Assembly (NCBI GenBank): GCA_020437045.1
Contig: JAGQWV010000807.1
Span: 1 to 6,390 of the forward strand
Reading direction: 5' to 3'
Source of the DNA: Saprospiraceae bacterium
GTDB lineage: Bacteria; Bacteroidota; Bacteroidia; Chitinophagales; Saprospiraceae
DNA length: 6,390 bases
Part shown: piece by piece, positions 1 to 5,866 of the stretch
How positions within the stretch are numbered: position 1 is the stretch's first letter
Layout of the letters: each line of letters starts with the position of its first letter
The notes under the pieces: model-generated
The model's input: only the letters and a program-made list of their open reading frames with translations
Told to the model about the DNA's origin: nothing
The model's database searches: none
Translations under genes and position numbers: made by a program

Positions 1-256
1 TTTCATCGTGATTGCCGGTTAGGTAGATAATCCGGCATCCGGTATTTAATTTGTCCATCAGGATCTGGATGACATTAAAATGAGAAGCGGGAAAATAGCT
101 CTTGTTAAATTGCCAAATATCGAAGATGTCTCCATTTAGTATGATCATTTTTGGATGGATGGATGATAAATAATGATGGAGCTCCTCCGCATGGGCACCG
201 TATGTACCAAGGTGGATGTCTGATAAAACCACTATATCAATATTTCTTGCAGTCAT
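1..256 (-). CDS. Calcineurin-like metallophosphoesterase, UDP-2,3-diacylglucosamine diphosphatase type (N-terminal part, cut by window edge)
   Basis: The 85 visible residues carry three metal-binding blocks of the calcineurin-like phosphoesterase fold in the expected order: SDIHLG at residues 12-17 (D13, H15), NGDIFDIW at 41-48 (D43) and GNHDE at 81-85 (N82, H83). The SDIHLGTYG opening and the GDIFDIWQF block resemble the COG2908 branch annotated as UDP-2,3-diacylglucosamine diphosphatase. Those enzymes hydrolyse UDP-diacylglucosamine to lipid X and UMP at the cytoplasmic face of the inner membrane during lipid A synthesis. The substrate is inferred from family resemblance, and other COG2908 members have unknown substrates, so no symbol is given. 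An in-frame ATG exists 12 codons upstream (290-292), but a promoter-like box lies between the two ATGs and the shorter form matches the usual compact N-terminus, so I chose 254-256. The C-terminal part lies outside the window. Confidence 0.85.
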   Translation of the reverse strand, partial: MTARNIDIVVLSDIHLGTYGAHAEELHHYLSSIHPKMIILNGDIFDIWQFNKSYFPASHFNVIQILMDKLNTGCRIIYLTGNHDE

Positions 257-273
257 ATAGCAATGAATTTTTA

Positions 274-281
274 CAAATATA
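274..281 (-). promoter_or_regulatory. Candidate Bacteroidota -7 promoter box of the metallophosphoesterase gene
   Basis: The minus strand reads TATATTTG here, an exact match to TAnnTTTG. It ends 17 nt before the chosen ATG, so transcription would start roughly 10-15 nt upstream of the start codon. No TTG/TTTG -33 element is visible at the usual distance, and the region is AT-rich, so a chance match is possible. Confidence 0.4.
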
Positions 282-310
282 GATGCAGACATTTTATACA
301 TATATAAATA

Positions 311-345
311 ATATATTATATGTATGTAAATTTGTAATGATCAAT
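311..345. repeat. AT-rich element, copy 1 (similar to 4996-5026)
   Basis: This stretch lies between the metallophosphoesterase and aldehyde dehydrogenase genes. It resembles 4996-5026 over most of its length: both begin ATATATTAT, share TGTA and GTAA blocks, then TTGTAAT, and end in CAAT, with four gapped positions. It contains a plus-strand TAAATTTG (327-334) that matches the -7 consensus, but no plus-strand gene follows until 2011. Low sequence complexity makes chance similarity a real alternative. Confidence 0.3.
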
Positions 346-382
346 TTTACAGGAAGTTTACGAGCCTATTACTTTGACTCAT

Positions 383-392
383 TCGATATCGA
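383..392. repeat. Perfect 10-bp palindrome in an intergenic gap
   Basis: TCGATATCGA is self-complementary and lies in the 246-nt gap (257-502) between two minus-strand genes. It could be an operator half-site pair or chance. I see no convincing stem followed by a T-run for the aldehyde dehydrogenase terminator in this gap. Confidence 0.2.
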
Positions 393-502
393 GTGCCTTT
401 ATTGACTTCTTTTGTGCCACCTCGTTCTGCCCGTAGTACCTGATGGCTAGAATTTACAGAGCTATGGTCTTTTTATAAAATTATTTATGGATAAACAGGA
501 GC

Positions 503-1933
503 CTAAAGAAATTTAATGGCCAGGTCCAGTATCTTTTGTTTGATATTATTGTAAGGTGGGGCAAGTAATTCCAGTGGTCCCGGCAAAATTTGTTCGTAGA
601 TTCCCCGGGCGTTAGAAAATGCCTGAAATCCAAACCAACCATGTCCCTTACCAATGCCACTAAAATTACTTCCCCCAAAGGGTAGGTTATTATTGTAGTA
701 CTGGGTACCTGAATGATTTATACAACTTCCACCGGCCCGGGTACCCCGTAATAACTTTTGAATATTCTTTCGATTCCGGCTGTAAATATAAAGGGCCAGG
801 GGTTTTTCTTTTTGCTGTAGCTTGGTGATTAATACATCGATATCGTTATAGGTCTGGACCGGTAATAGCGGACCAAAAATCTCCTCCTGCATCATTCGGG
901 AATCATCAGGGACGTTGGTAAGAATCGTGGTCTCTATAAAATTATCCTCGGGCCTCAATGATCCACCCATTTCTACATGCGCGCCGCCTTCCTTACCCTC
1001 GGATAGCAAATTGGCTATTTTGTTAAAGTGACTGGAATCTATTAGTCTGGATTGGACCGGTTGTTCCGGATCGTTTTCCTCATAAAATTTTGATAATTGA
1101 TTTCTTAAGGCTTCTAAGAACGGCTTAAGAATTTGTTCATGCACGAAAATGTGGTCTGGTGCTATGCAAATTTGACCACTGTTCGTACACTTGCTCCATA
1201 GGATTCTTTTTGCCGCCAGCTTGAGGTCTGCCGTTTCATCAACGATAGCCGGTGATTTTCCACCAAGCTCCAGAGTTACACTAGCCAGATGCTTAGCCGC
1301 GGCTTCCATGACTATTTTACCTGTTTGTGATGATCCGGTAAAATAAATGTGATTGAATGGTAAGGTCAGCAATCGCTGCGCAGTCGGAATTCCTCCCACT
1401 ATCATTATAACTTCATCATCACTGAAAGTCTGTTTAATTATCTCTCCCAGTACCACGGTCGTGTGAGGAGTTTTTTCGGAAGGTTTGATCACTACCGTGT
1501 TACCCGCAGCGATGGCGGCTACTAATGGGGCAATAGTGAGGGTAACGGGAAAGTTCCACGGAGACATGATTAAGACCACTCCTTTAGGTTCATATTGGAT
1601 GTAAGATCTCGATCCCAGAAAAGCAATGGGGGTAGACACCCTATGGCGGCTGGTCCATTTTTTTAGATTACGTAGCGCATGTTTTATCTCACTCGTGACT
1701 GTGAAGATTTCTACCAGATCCACTTCAAAAGGTGGTTTACCCAGATCTGCCTCCAGTGCTTCCTTAAGATCGTTGCGATGCTGTAGAAAAACCGAGTTCA
1801 ATCGCTTTAACTTTTCCTTGCGTTCTCGGGCAGTGGTCTCGGCTATTTTGAATTGATTGGCCTTGAGTTTAGAAAAGCAAGAATCAAGGTCTGCCTGCGT
1901 CATTTCGTTCTGGGTAGTGTGCAAACTATTCAT
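503..1933 (-). CDS. Aldehyde dehydrogenase, class-3-like, NAD(P)-dependent
   Basis: This is a complete 476-residue aldehyde dehydrogenase that oxidises aldehydes to carboxylic acids with NAD(P)+. The conserved blocks are in order: PWNFP at 125-129 with oxyanion-hole N127, KPSE at 150-153, FTGS at 198-201, LELGGKSP at 221-228 with general base E222, NSGQICIAPD at 251-260 with catalytic C256, EEIFGP at 350-355 and PFGG at 418-421. The C-IAPD sequence after the cysteine, the short N-terminus and the total length fit the ALDH3 class, whose members often act on fatty or aromatic aldehydes; the actual substrate cannot be read from sequence. The frame stays open to an ATG at 1996, but that start would add a hydrophobic 21-residue tail and run into the promoter-like box of the divergent gene, so I chose the ATG at 1931-1933. 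No consensus promoter is visible upstream. The C-terminal residues (about 459-476) form a short tail after the catalytic core. It is probably cytosolic or membrane-peripheral. Confidence 0.93.
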   Translation of the reverse strand: MNSLHTTQNEMTQADLDSCFSKLKANQFKIAETTARERKEKLKRLNSVFLQHRNDLKEALEADLGKPPFEVDLVEIFTVTSEIKHALRNLKKWTSRHRVSTPIAFLGSRSYIQYEPKGVVLIMSPWNFPVTLTIAPLVAAIAAGNTVVIKPSEKTPHTTVVLGEIIKQTFSDDEVIMIVGGIPTAQRLLTLPFNHIYFTGSSQTGKIVMEAAAKHLASVTLELGGKSPAIVDETADLKLAAKRILWSKCTNSGQICIAPDHIFVHEQILKPFLEALRNQLSKFYEENDPEQPVQSRLIDSSHFNKIANLLSEGKEGGAHVEMGGSLRPEDNFIETTILTNVPDDSRMMQEEIFGPLLPVQTYNDIDVLITKLQQKEKPLALYIYSRNRKNIQKLLRGTRAGGSCINHSGTQYYNNNLPFGGSNFSGIGKGHGWFGFQAFSNARGIYEQILPGPLELLAPPYNNIKQKILDLAIKFL

Positions 1934-1997
1934 TTTAGTAAAGGTCAGATTTATAGCAATATAGAAATAGAAGGCTAAAGTAGCCATTGGGATCATG

Positions 1998-2005
1998 TAT
2001 CTTTG
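1998..2005 (+). promoter_or_regulatory. Candidate Bacteroidota -7 box of the gene at 2011
   Basis: TATCTTTG matches TAnnTTTG exactly and ends five bases before the ATG at 2011. If used, the transcript would begin within a few bases of the start codon and be essentially leaderless, or translation would begin at the second ATG (2020). No -33 TTTG is seen at the normal spacing, so the call rests on one box. Confidence 0.4.
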
Positions 2006-2010
2006 AAAAA

Positions 2011-3258
2011 ATGTCGTTCATGCAAGGTGACCAGCAAAAGCGTACCCGCTTGATCAGAATTAGCTCGACTGGTGTAGAGTTAGTACCTGGATATCTGGTT
2101 AGATGGACCACTACAAACTTACCGGCGGAAGATTTTACCATTCATGCATCACACTCCTTTATCTGGCGTGTTCATTTAGGCGCATTCGATCGAGAGACCG
2201 GCCATCTGGAGCTTGATGTAGTCGATTATTATCCGTTGGACACGACCGAATTTGATCTTCAGACCATGAAGCATACCATACGGAGTTTGGATTTTGGTAA
2301 GTTGGATTGGTACTACCTGGGAGGATTTCTTTCGAGTTACAAGAAAATCCGTTTATTACCATTTATTAATGATAATGACCATGTATATATTCCTGATAAC
2401 AAGCAATCTGAATTTAATTATCGCCTAAATGTTCCTGTTAAGGATATGGAATTTATCCATGGAGCTATTTCATGTTGGACGGAGTTGCCGGCTTTACCAA
2501 ATCCGGTGGAAATCAAGGTTGTCAATGAACATATCATACCTCAATTTACCTTTATCAAGAGTTATTTTACCAAAGCCCTGGGAAAGAAATCTGTAAGCAT
2601 CCAGATTAATCTTAAGATGGTTGACGATCGAATTTTGTCTTTGCATGCCAAATCAAAAGATATCGAATGCATTAATGAATCAATGGTGGGGACCTTAAGG
2701 CACACCAGAATCCTGGAAATACAGAAATCACCTAAGGTGATCATTGTCGATAAACATCTTTTTAATGCAGATGAGGTCTTTGACCAGTATTATGATGAAC
2801 CGGATGCTAATTTGTTTCAGCAAAATGTTCAAGACATCATAGATGATCTGCAGCAATTGGGTTTAGTGCGCAATCGAAAACAATTGGAATATCTTGCTGG
2901 TCGTAAACAATTGAGCGGAGAACGAATATTGATTACCCTTGCCCCAAATCTGGGTTTTTTATTTATAAATACTACCACGGACAAAAATCATTTTATTTGG
3001 GAATTGGTTAATTCTCATGCGACTTTTGTCTGGAGTTTTGATCGTTGGAAAGGAGATATGACAGCTCAGATCAAATCTGTGGAGCATATGATAGGTTTGA
3101 TACGCGAACAGGGAAGGGAGCATTATAAATCATATTACCAGAGTCAAATAACAGATCTTCCCTACACCTTTACCAGAATCGTGCATCGACATGCCGACCG
3201 GAGTATCATAGATCCTTTTCCGGGATGGAAACACCGTCTGGAAGAGGCCCTGGTCTAG
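2011..3258 (+). CDS. Uncharacterised 415-residue protein, probably soluble
   Basis: I do not recognise this protein. The frame is intact from ATG 2011 to TAG 3258. A TTG at 1987 is also in frame, but it lies upstream of the promoter-like box; ATG 2020 is a second candidate start. No signal peptide, lipobox or membrane span is apparent, and the sequence is rich in charged and aromatic residues. Three loose regions can be seen. Residues about 10-130 are probably beta-rich with many aromatic residues. A middle region (about 140-260) contains alternating hydrophobic stretches. The C-terminal part (about 280-415) starts with an acidic helix-like stretch (FQQNVQDIIDDLQQLG), continues through an ERILITLAPNLGFLFINT strand-like segment, and holds several tryptophans, histidines and arginines near the end (HRHADRS). 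No nucleotide-binding P-loop or canonical metal motif is visible. It diverges from the aldehyde dehydrogenase and converges on mqo, so it appears to be transcribed alone. Confidence 0.85.
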   Translation: MSFMQGDQQKRTRLIRISSTGVELVPGYLVRWTTTNLPAEDFTIHASHSFIWRVHLGAFDRETGHLELDVVDYYPLDTTEFDLQTMKHTIRSLDFGKLDWYYLGGFLSSYKKIRLLPFINDNDHVYIPDNKQSEFNYRLNVPVKDMEFIHGAISCWTELPALPNPVEIKVVNEHIIPQFTFIKSYFTKALGKKSVSIQINLKMVDDRILSLHAKSKDIECINESMVGTLRHTRILEIQKSPKVIIVDKHLFNADEVFDQYYDEPDANLFQQNVQDIIDDLQQLGLVRNRKQLEYLAGRKQLSGERILITLAPNLGFLFINTTTDKNHFIWELVNSHATFVWSFDRWKGDMTAQIKSVEHMIGLIREQGREHYKSYYQSQITDLPYTFTRIVHRHADRSIIDPFPGWKHRLEEALV

Positions 3259-3293
3259 ATATATTAATGTTAATGTGGGGATAAACTAAGGGA

Positions 3294-4772
3294 TCATTCT
3301 AATTTCAGGATTTTAGTGGTTCTTTCCCTGGTCTGACGAGCCAATTCCGTTTCGGAAATTAAAGATTTGGAATATGTAGGAATGATGCGTCGCAGTTTTT
3401 TCTGCCATGAGTCGCTGGTCATATATTCAGGCAGCATTTTCATTAACACATCCAGCATGATGGAAACGGAAGTGGAAGCTCCAGGGGATGCACCTAGAAG
3501 GGCGGAAAGGGAGCGGTCTGCCGCACAGACGACTTCGGTACCAAATTTAAGTACACCACCTTCTTCACTATCTTTTTTGATAATCTGTACTCGCTGACCG
3601 GCGGTGGTTAGCTCCCAGTCTTCTGCGTGGGCAGTGGGTACATAGTTTTTGAGGTATTCGAAACGGTCTTCTGGCGATTGGATCACCTGTTTGATCAGAT
3701 ACTTAGTGAGGGCAATATTGTGCATTCCCGCAGACAACATTGGCCACACATTGTGCATCTCAATCGAGAGTGGAAGATCGAAATAGGATCCGTTTTTTAG
3801 GAATTTGGTGGAAAATCCGGCGTAAGGTCCAAAAAGCAGCGAGCGTTCACCATCCAAAATTCGGGTATCCAAATGGGGAACAGACATTGGAGGTGATCCT
3901 ACGGATGCCTTGCCATAAACTTTGGCCTCATGCTGTAAAATTACCGACGGATTGGTACATCGCAAAAATTGGCCGCTGACAGGAAATCCACCATACCCTC
4001 GAGCCTCCGGTATATCTGCTTTGTCCAGCAGTGTCAATGTTCCTCCACCGGCACCAATGAAGACATATTGAACATTTAACGTGACATCGAGGTCCTCCTC
4101 CAGGTTTCGCACTTCAATTTCCCAATATCCACCCTTGTCTTTTCGTAAGTCCTGCACTTCATGACCCAGTAATATGTCGACGCCATCCAGTAATTCCAGA
4201 TGAGCCACCATTTCCCGGGTGAGTGCACCAAAATTAACATCGGTACCAATTTCCATTCTGGTTGCAGCGATAGGTTCTTTATCCTGCCGTCCGTCCATCA
4301 TTAATGGTATCCAGGACTTAATGATGTCCGGATCTTCCGTATATTGCATATCTTCAAATAGGGCATGTGGAATCATGGCCGTATGCCTTTCACATAGAAA
4401 ATCTACATTATCCTGACCCCATACCAGACTCATATGAGGAATGTCATTGATAAATGGATATTGTCCGACAATATCTCCTTCCTCGACAAGATACGCCCAG
4501 AGTTGCTTTGAGGTTTCAAACTCAGATGCGATTTTTAAAGCCTTAGAAATATCGACAGATCCATTACTTCGCTGCGGTGTGTAGTTCAACTCGCAGAAGG
4601 CAGAATGTCCCGTACCGGCATTGTTCCATGCATCTGAACTTTCTGCAGCGACCCGGTTCAAACGTTCAAAAATCGTTATCCGTGCTTCCGGCATTAATTT
4701 CTTGATCAGCACTCCCAGGGTGGCACTCATGATTCCTGCACCAATTAAGGCAAAAGTTGGTTGAATTTTCAT
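3294..4772 (-). CDS. mqo: Malate:quinone oxidoreductase
   Basis: This FAD-dependent, membrane-peripheral enzyme oxidises malate to oxaloacetate and passes the electrons to the quinone pool, linking the TCA cycle to the respiratory chain without NAD. The 492-residue length is typical of the family. Diagnostic blocks include the FAD-binding GAGIMS at 11-16, NNAGTGHSAFCELNYTP at 50-66, GGFPVSGQFLRC at 261-272, VGSPPMSVPHLDTR at 291-304, AGQRVQIIKKD at 391-401 and LLGASPGASTS at 425-435. The start ATG (4770-4772) places the Rossmann glycines at the usual distance from the N-terminus. One oddity is AADRSLSALLG at 417-427, where I recall many homologues having glycine in place of R420. The gene ends 35 nt from the convergent unknown gene. 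Its upstream region is unusually long and symmetric but shows no consensus -7 box; the nearest is TACTTTTA on the minus strand at 4794-4801, with one mismatch. Confidence 0.96.
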   Translation of the reverse strand: MKIQPTFALIGAGIMSATLGVLIKKLMPEARITIFERLNRVAAESSDAWNNAGTGHSAFCELNYTPQRSNGSVDISKALKIASEFETSKQLWAYLVEEGDIVGQYPFINDIPHMSLVWGQDNVDFLCERHTAMIPHALFEDMQYTEDPDIIKSWIPLMMDGRQDKEPIAATRMEIGTDVNFGALTREMVAHLELLDGVDILLGHEVQDLRKDKGGYWEIEVRNLEEDLDVTLNVQYVFIGAGGGTLTLLDKADIPEARGYGGFPVSGQFLRCTNPSVILQHEAKVYGKASVGSPPMSVPHLDTRILDGERSLLFGPYAGFSTKFLKNGSYFDLPLSIEMHNVWPMLSAGMHNIALTKYLIKQVIQSPEDRFEYLKNYVPTAHAEDWELTTAGQRVQIIKKDSEEGGVLKFGTEVVCAADRSLSALLGASPGASTSVSIMLDVLMKMLPEYMTSDSWQKKLRRIIPTYSKSLISETELARQTRERTTKILKLE

Positions 4773-4848
4773 AAAACGTTCTGTCGGCTAAATTAAAAGT
4801 ACCAAAAAAAAATTGCTGGTCACATAACGCACCGATCCGCGGGAGATG

Positions 4849-4867
4849 TTAAAGTTAATGACTTTAA
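4849..4867. repeat. 7-bp inverted repeat upstream of mqo, candidate operator or hairpin
   Basis: TTAAAGT and ACTTTAA are exact reverse complements separated by TAATG. The element lies about 77-95 nt upstream of the mqo start codon. This spacing would suit a dimeric regulator or a hairpin in a long mqo leader. No regulator gene is in the window to connect with it. Confidence 0.35.
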
Positions 4868-4879
4868 TATGGGCCAGAG

Positions 4880-4895
4880 GGTGAGGACCTCCACC
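4880..4895. repeat. Imperfect inverted repeat upstream of mqo
   Basis: GGTGAGGACCTCCACC has complementary ends (GGTG/CACC) and a mostly complementary interior with one extra base. Together with the repeat at 4849-4867 it makes the mqo upstream region capable of forming two adjacent stems on either strand. Confidence 0.25.
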
Positions 4896-4957
4896 ATCAT
4901 GACTTCATTATGCTATCTTGGAGAAAATCGGAATAAAAGCATTTGTATTACACGACC

Positions 4958-4971
4958 GGGAGTCGACTCCC
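4958..4971. repeat. Perfect 14-bp palindrome, candidate operator
   Basis: GGGAGTCGACTCCC is fully self-complementary with no spacer. It is GC-rich against an AT-rich background and sits about 187 nt from the mqo start and 193 nt from the hydroxylase start, close to the middle of the divergent region. A binding site for a homodimeric regulator is plausible but no protein partner is identifiable here. Confidence 0.4.
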
Positions 4972-4995
4972 ATTAAGCAAGGATATAGTTTGTAA

Positions 4996-5037
4996 ATATA
5001 TTATGTGTAAGTAACTTGTAATCAATATTATATGTGT
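4996..5037. repeat. AT-rich element, copy 2, with an internal short repeat
   Basis: Positions 4996-5026 resemble the intergenic element at 311-345. Within this copy, ATATTATGTGT (4998-5008) recurs as ATATTATATGTGT (5025-5037), and a third version, ATATTATATGT, lies at 313-323. All three are intergenic. The role is unknown; low complexity is a caveat. Confidence 0.3.
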
Positions 5038-5079
5038 CATTTATGCAATTCTGGCTTGGCATTGAGTGATAGGTAAATT

Positions 5080-5113
5080 TTTGTTTCTAAGTATCAGTTG
5101 TGCTGTACATTTG
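5080..5113 (+). promoter_or_regulatory. Candidate Bacteroidota promoter of the hydroxylase gene
   Basis: A -33-like TTTG at 5080-5083 and an exact -7 TAnnTTTG box, TACATTTG, at 5106-5113 are separated by 22 nt, within the range described for Bacteroidota primary-sigma promoters. This is the best two-part match in the window. Transcription would start near 5117, giving a leader of about 45 nt before the ATG at 5164. Confidence 0.55.
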
Positions 5114-5124
5114 CATCGGAATTT

Positions 5125-5157
5125 ACCAGGTGTTCCATCACCTAATTGCCTGGTGAT
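5125..5157 (+). promoter_or_regulatory. Candidate leader RNA with three mutually exclusive hairpins
   Basis: Three segments can pair in every combination. Segment A is ACCAGGTG (5125-5132), B is ATCACCT (5137-5143) and C is CCTGGTGAT (5149-5157). A-B pairs AGGTG with CACCT (6-nt loop). B-C pairs ATCACC with GGTGAT (9-nt loop). A-C pairs ACCAGG with CCTGGT (18-nt loop). Segment C ends six bases before the ATG at 5164, so its pairing state could affect ribosome access. A DNA operator is an alternative reading. The complementarity is read directly; regulation is inferred. Confidence 0.35.
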
Positions 5158-5163
5158 CTTACT

Positions 5164-5790
5164 ATGCCAATAGATAATATGTCGGATTCTCAGATCGGGA
5201 ATTATGAAAGCCTGATCGATGGATTAATGACTCAAAATTTTGGGCTTGTTGATAATTTTTTATCCGAGGACTTAGTGGTTGGTTTACGAAATAATCTGAT
5301 CAAACTTTACGACCATGGAAAAATGCATCCAGCGGGGATCGGTAAACGGTTTTCTTATCAACGAAATTTGAAGGTGAGGGGAGATCAAATATTTTGGATT
5401 GATAAGCATTCGAACGATCCTTATGAGCAGAACTTTGTAGAACAAATACAAGCATTTGTCGAATACTTAAATCGTACTTGTTATACCGGAATAAATGATT
5501 TCGAATTTCATTATGCCTATTACGAAGAAGGTAGTTTTTATAAGCGGCATTTAGATCAATTTAAGGTCGATCAGGGACGCAAATTCTCTTTAGTCACCTA
5601 TCTCAATGATCAGTGGTTGGAAACGGATGGCGGTAAATTGTCGCTTTATCTGGATGATCAGGAGATTTCTGCATTTCCTCTTGGGGGCCGGGCAGTACTT
5701 TTCAAAAGCGATGAGGTAGAGCATGAGGTACATGCGGCTGTACGACCCCGTATGAGTATCGCCGGTTGGCTTAAGGTGCATAAACCATAG
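5164..5790 (+). CDS. Fe(II)/2-oxoglutarate-dependent dioxygenase, PHD/SM-20 prolyl-hydroxylase type
   Basis: This 208-residue protein has the signature of Egl-9/PHD-like oxygenases, which use O2, Fe(II) and 2-oxoglutarate to hydroxylate a protein residue, usually proline. The iron triad is readable as H129 and D131 (in RHLDQF) and H187 (in VEHEV). R196 follows H187 by nine residues, as the 2-oxoglutarate-binding arginine follows the distal histidine in human PHD2. The segment TYLNDQW at 145-151 followed by GGKLSLY at 156-162 corresponds to the YYLN...W...GG.L block of PHD2. The enzyme appears complete and catalytically competent, with no signal peptide, so it should be cytosolic. The target is unknown; in bacteria a related enzyme hydroxylates EF-Tu. 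I chose ATG 5164. The frame extends to a TTG at 5146, but that lies inside the leader hairpins; ATG 5179 is also possible. It is 76 nt upstream of the lipoprotein gene on the same strand. Confidence 0.88.
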   Translation: MPIDNMSDSQIGNYESLIDGLMTQNFGLVDNFLSEDLVVGLRNNLIKLYDHGKMHPAGIGKRFSYQRNLKVRGDQIFWIDKHSNDPYEQNFVEQIQAFVEYLNRTCYTGINDFEFHYAYYEEGSFYKRHLDQFKVDQGRKFSLVTYLNDQWLETDGGKLSLYLDDQEISAFPLGGRAVLFKSDEVEHEVHAAVRPRMSIAGWLKVHKP

Positions 5791-5866
5791 ATTCAGGTCT
5801 GTCGAAAAAGCGAATTGTAGCCATAGAGAAAGAGTTATCTTGGTTGTACAATAATGCCGGGAATCT

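Larger units (their letters stand above)
4773..5163. other. Divergent intergenic region between mqo and the hydroxylase gene
   Basis: This 391-nt region without a recognisable gene contains, from the mqo side: a nine-T run on the minus strand (4803-4811); two inverted repeats (4849-4867 and 4880-4895); a 14-bp perfect palindrome (4958-4971); AT-rich repeats (4996-5037); and the promoter-like sequence and leader of the hydroxylase gene (5080-5163). A minus-strand reading frame of 26 codons (4820-4900) is present but unconvincing as a gene. The region probably carries control elements for both flanking genes. Confidence 0.7.

Noticed and set aside
150..180. Tandem GGAT units
   Set aside because: They fall inside the metallophosphoesterase coding frame and are explained by its codons (SSIHPK); no wider repeat array is present.
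257..292. Upstream in-frame start for the metallophosphoesterase
   Set aside because: The extra 12 codons contain a TAnnTTTG box and lack family resemblance; the start at 254-256 places the first metal motif at residue 12 as expected.
1934..1996. N-terminal extension of the aldehyde dehydrogenase to the ATG at 1994-1996
   Set aside because: It would add a 21-residue hydrophobic tail, overlap the open frame of the divergent gene and leave almost no room for promoters; the ATG at 1931-1933 gives the normal class-3 N-terminus.
4803..4835. Rho-independent terminator or attenuator on the minus strand (T9 run)
   Set aside because: The preceding bases form only a weak, bulged stem (GGT...ACC core) five bases from the T-run, so the run alone does not support a terminator call.
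4951..4980. tRNA fragment or attachment site around the 14-bp palindrome
   Set aside because: The symmetry is a simple palindrome without a tRNA T-loop or acceptor stem, and no integrase or direct-repeat partner is visible.
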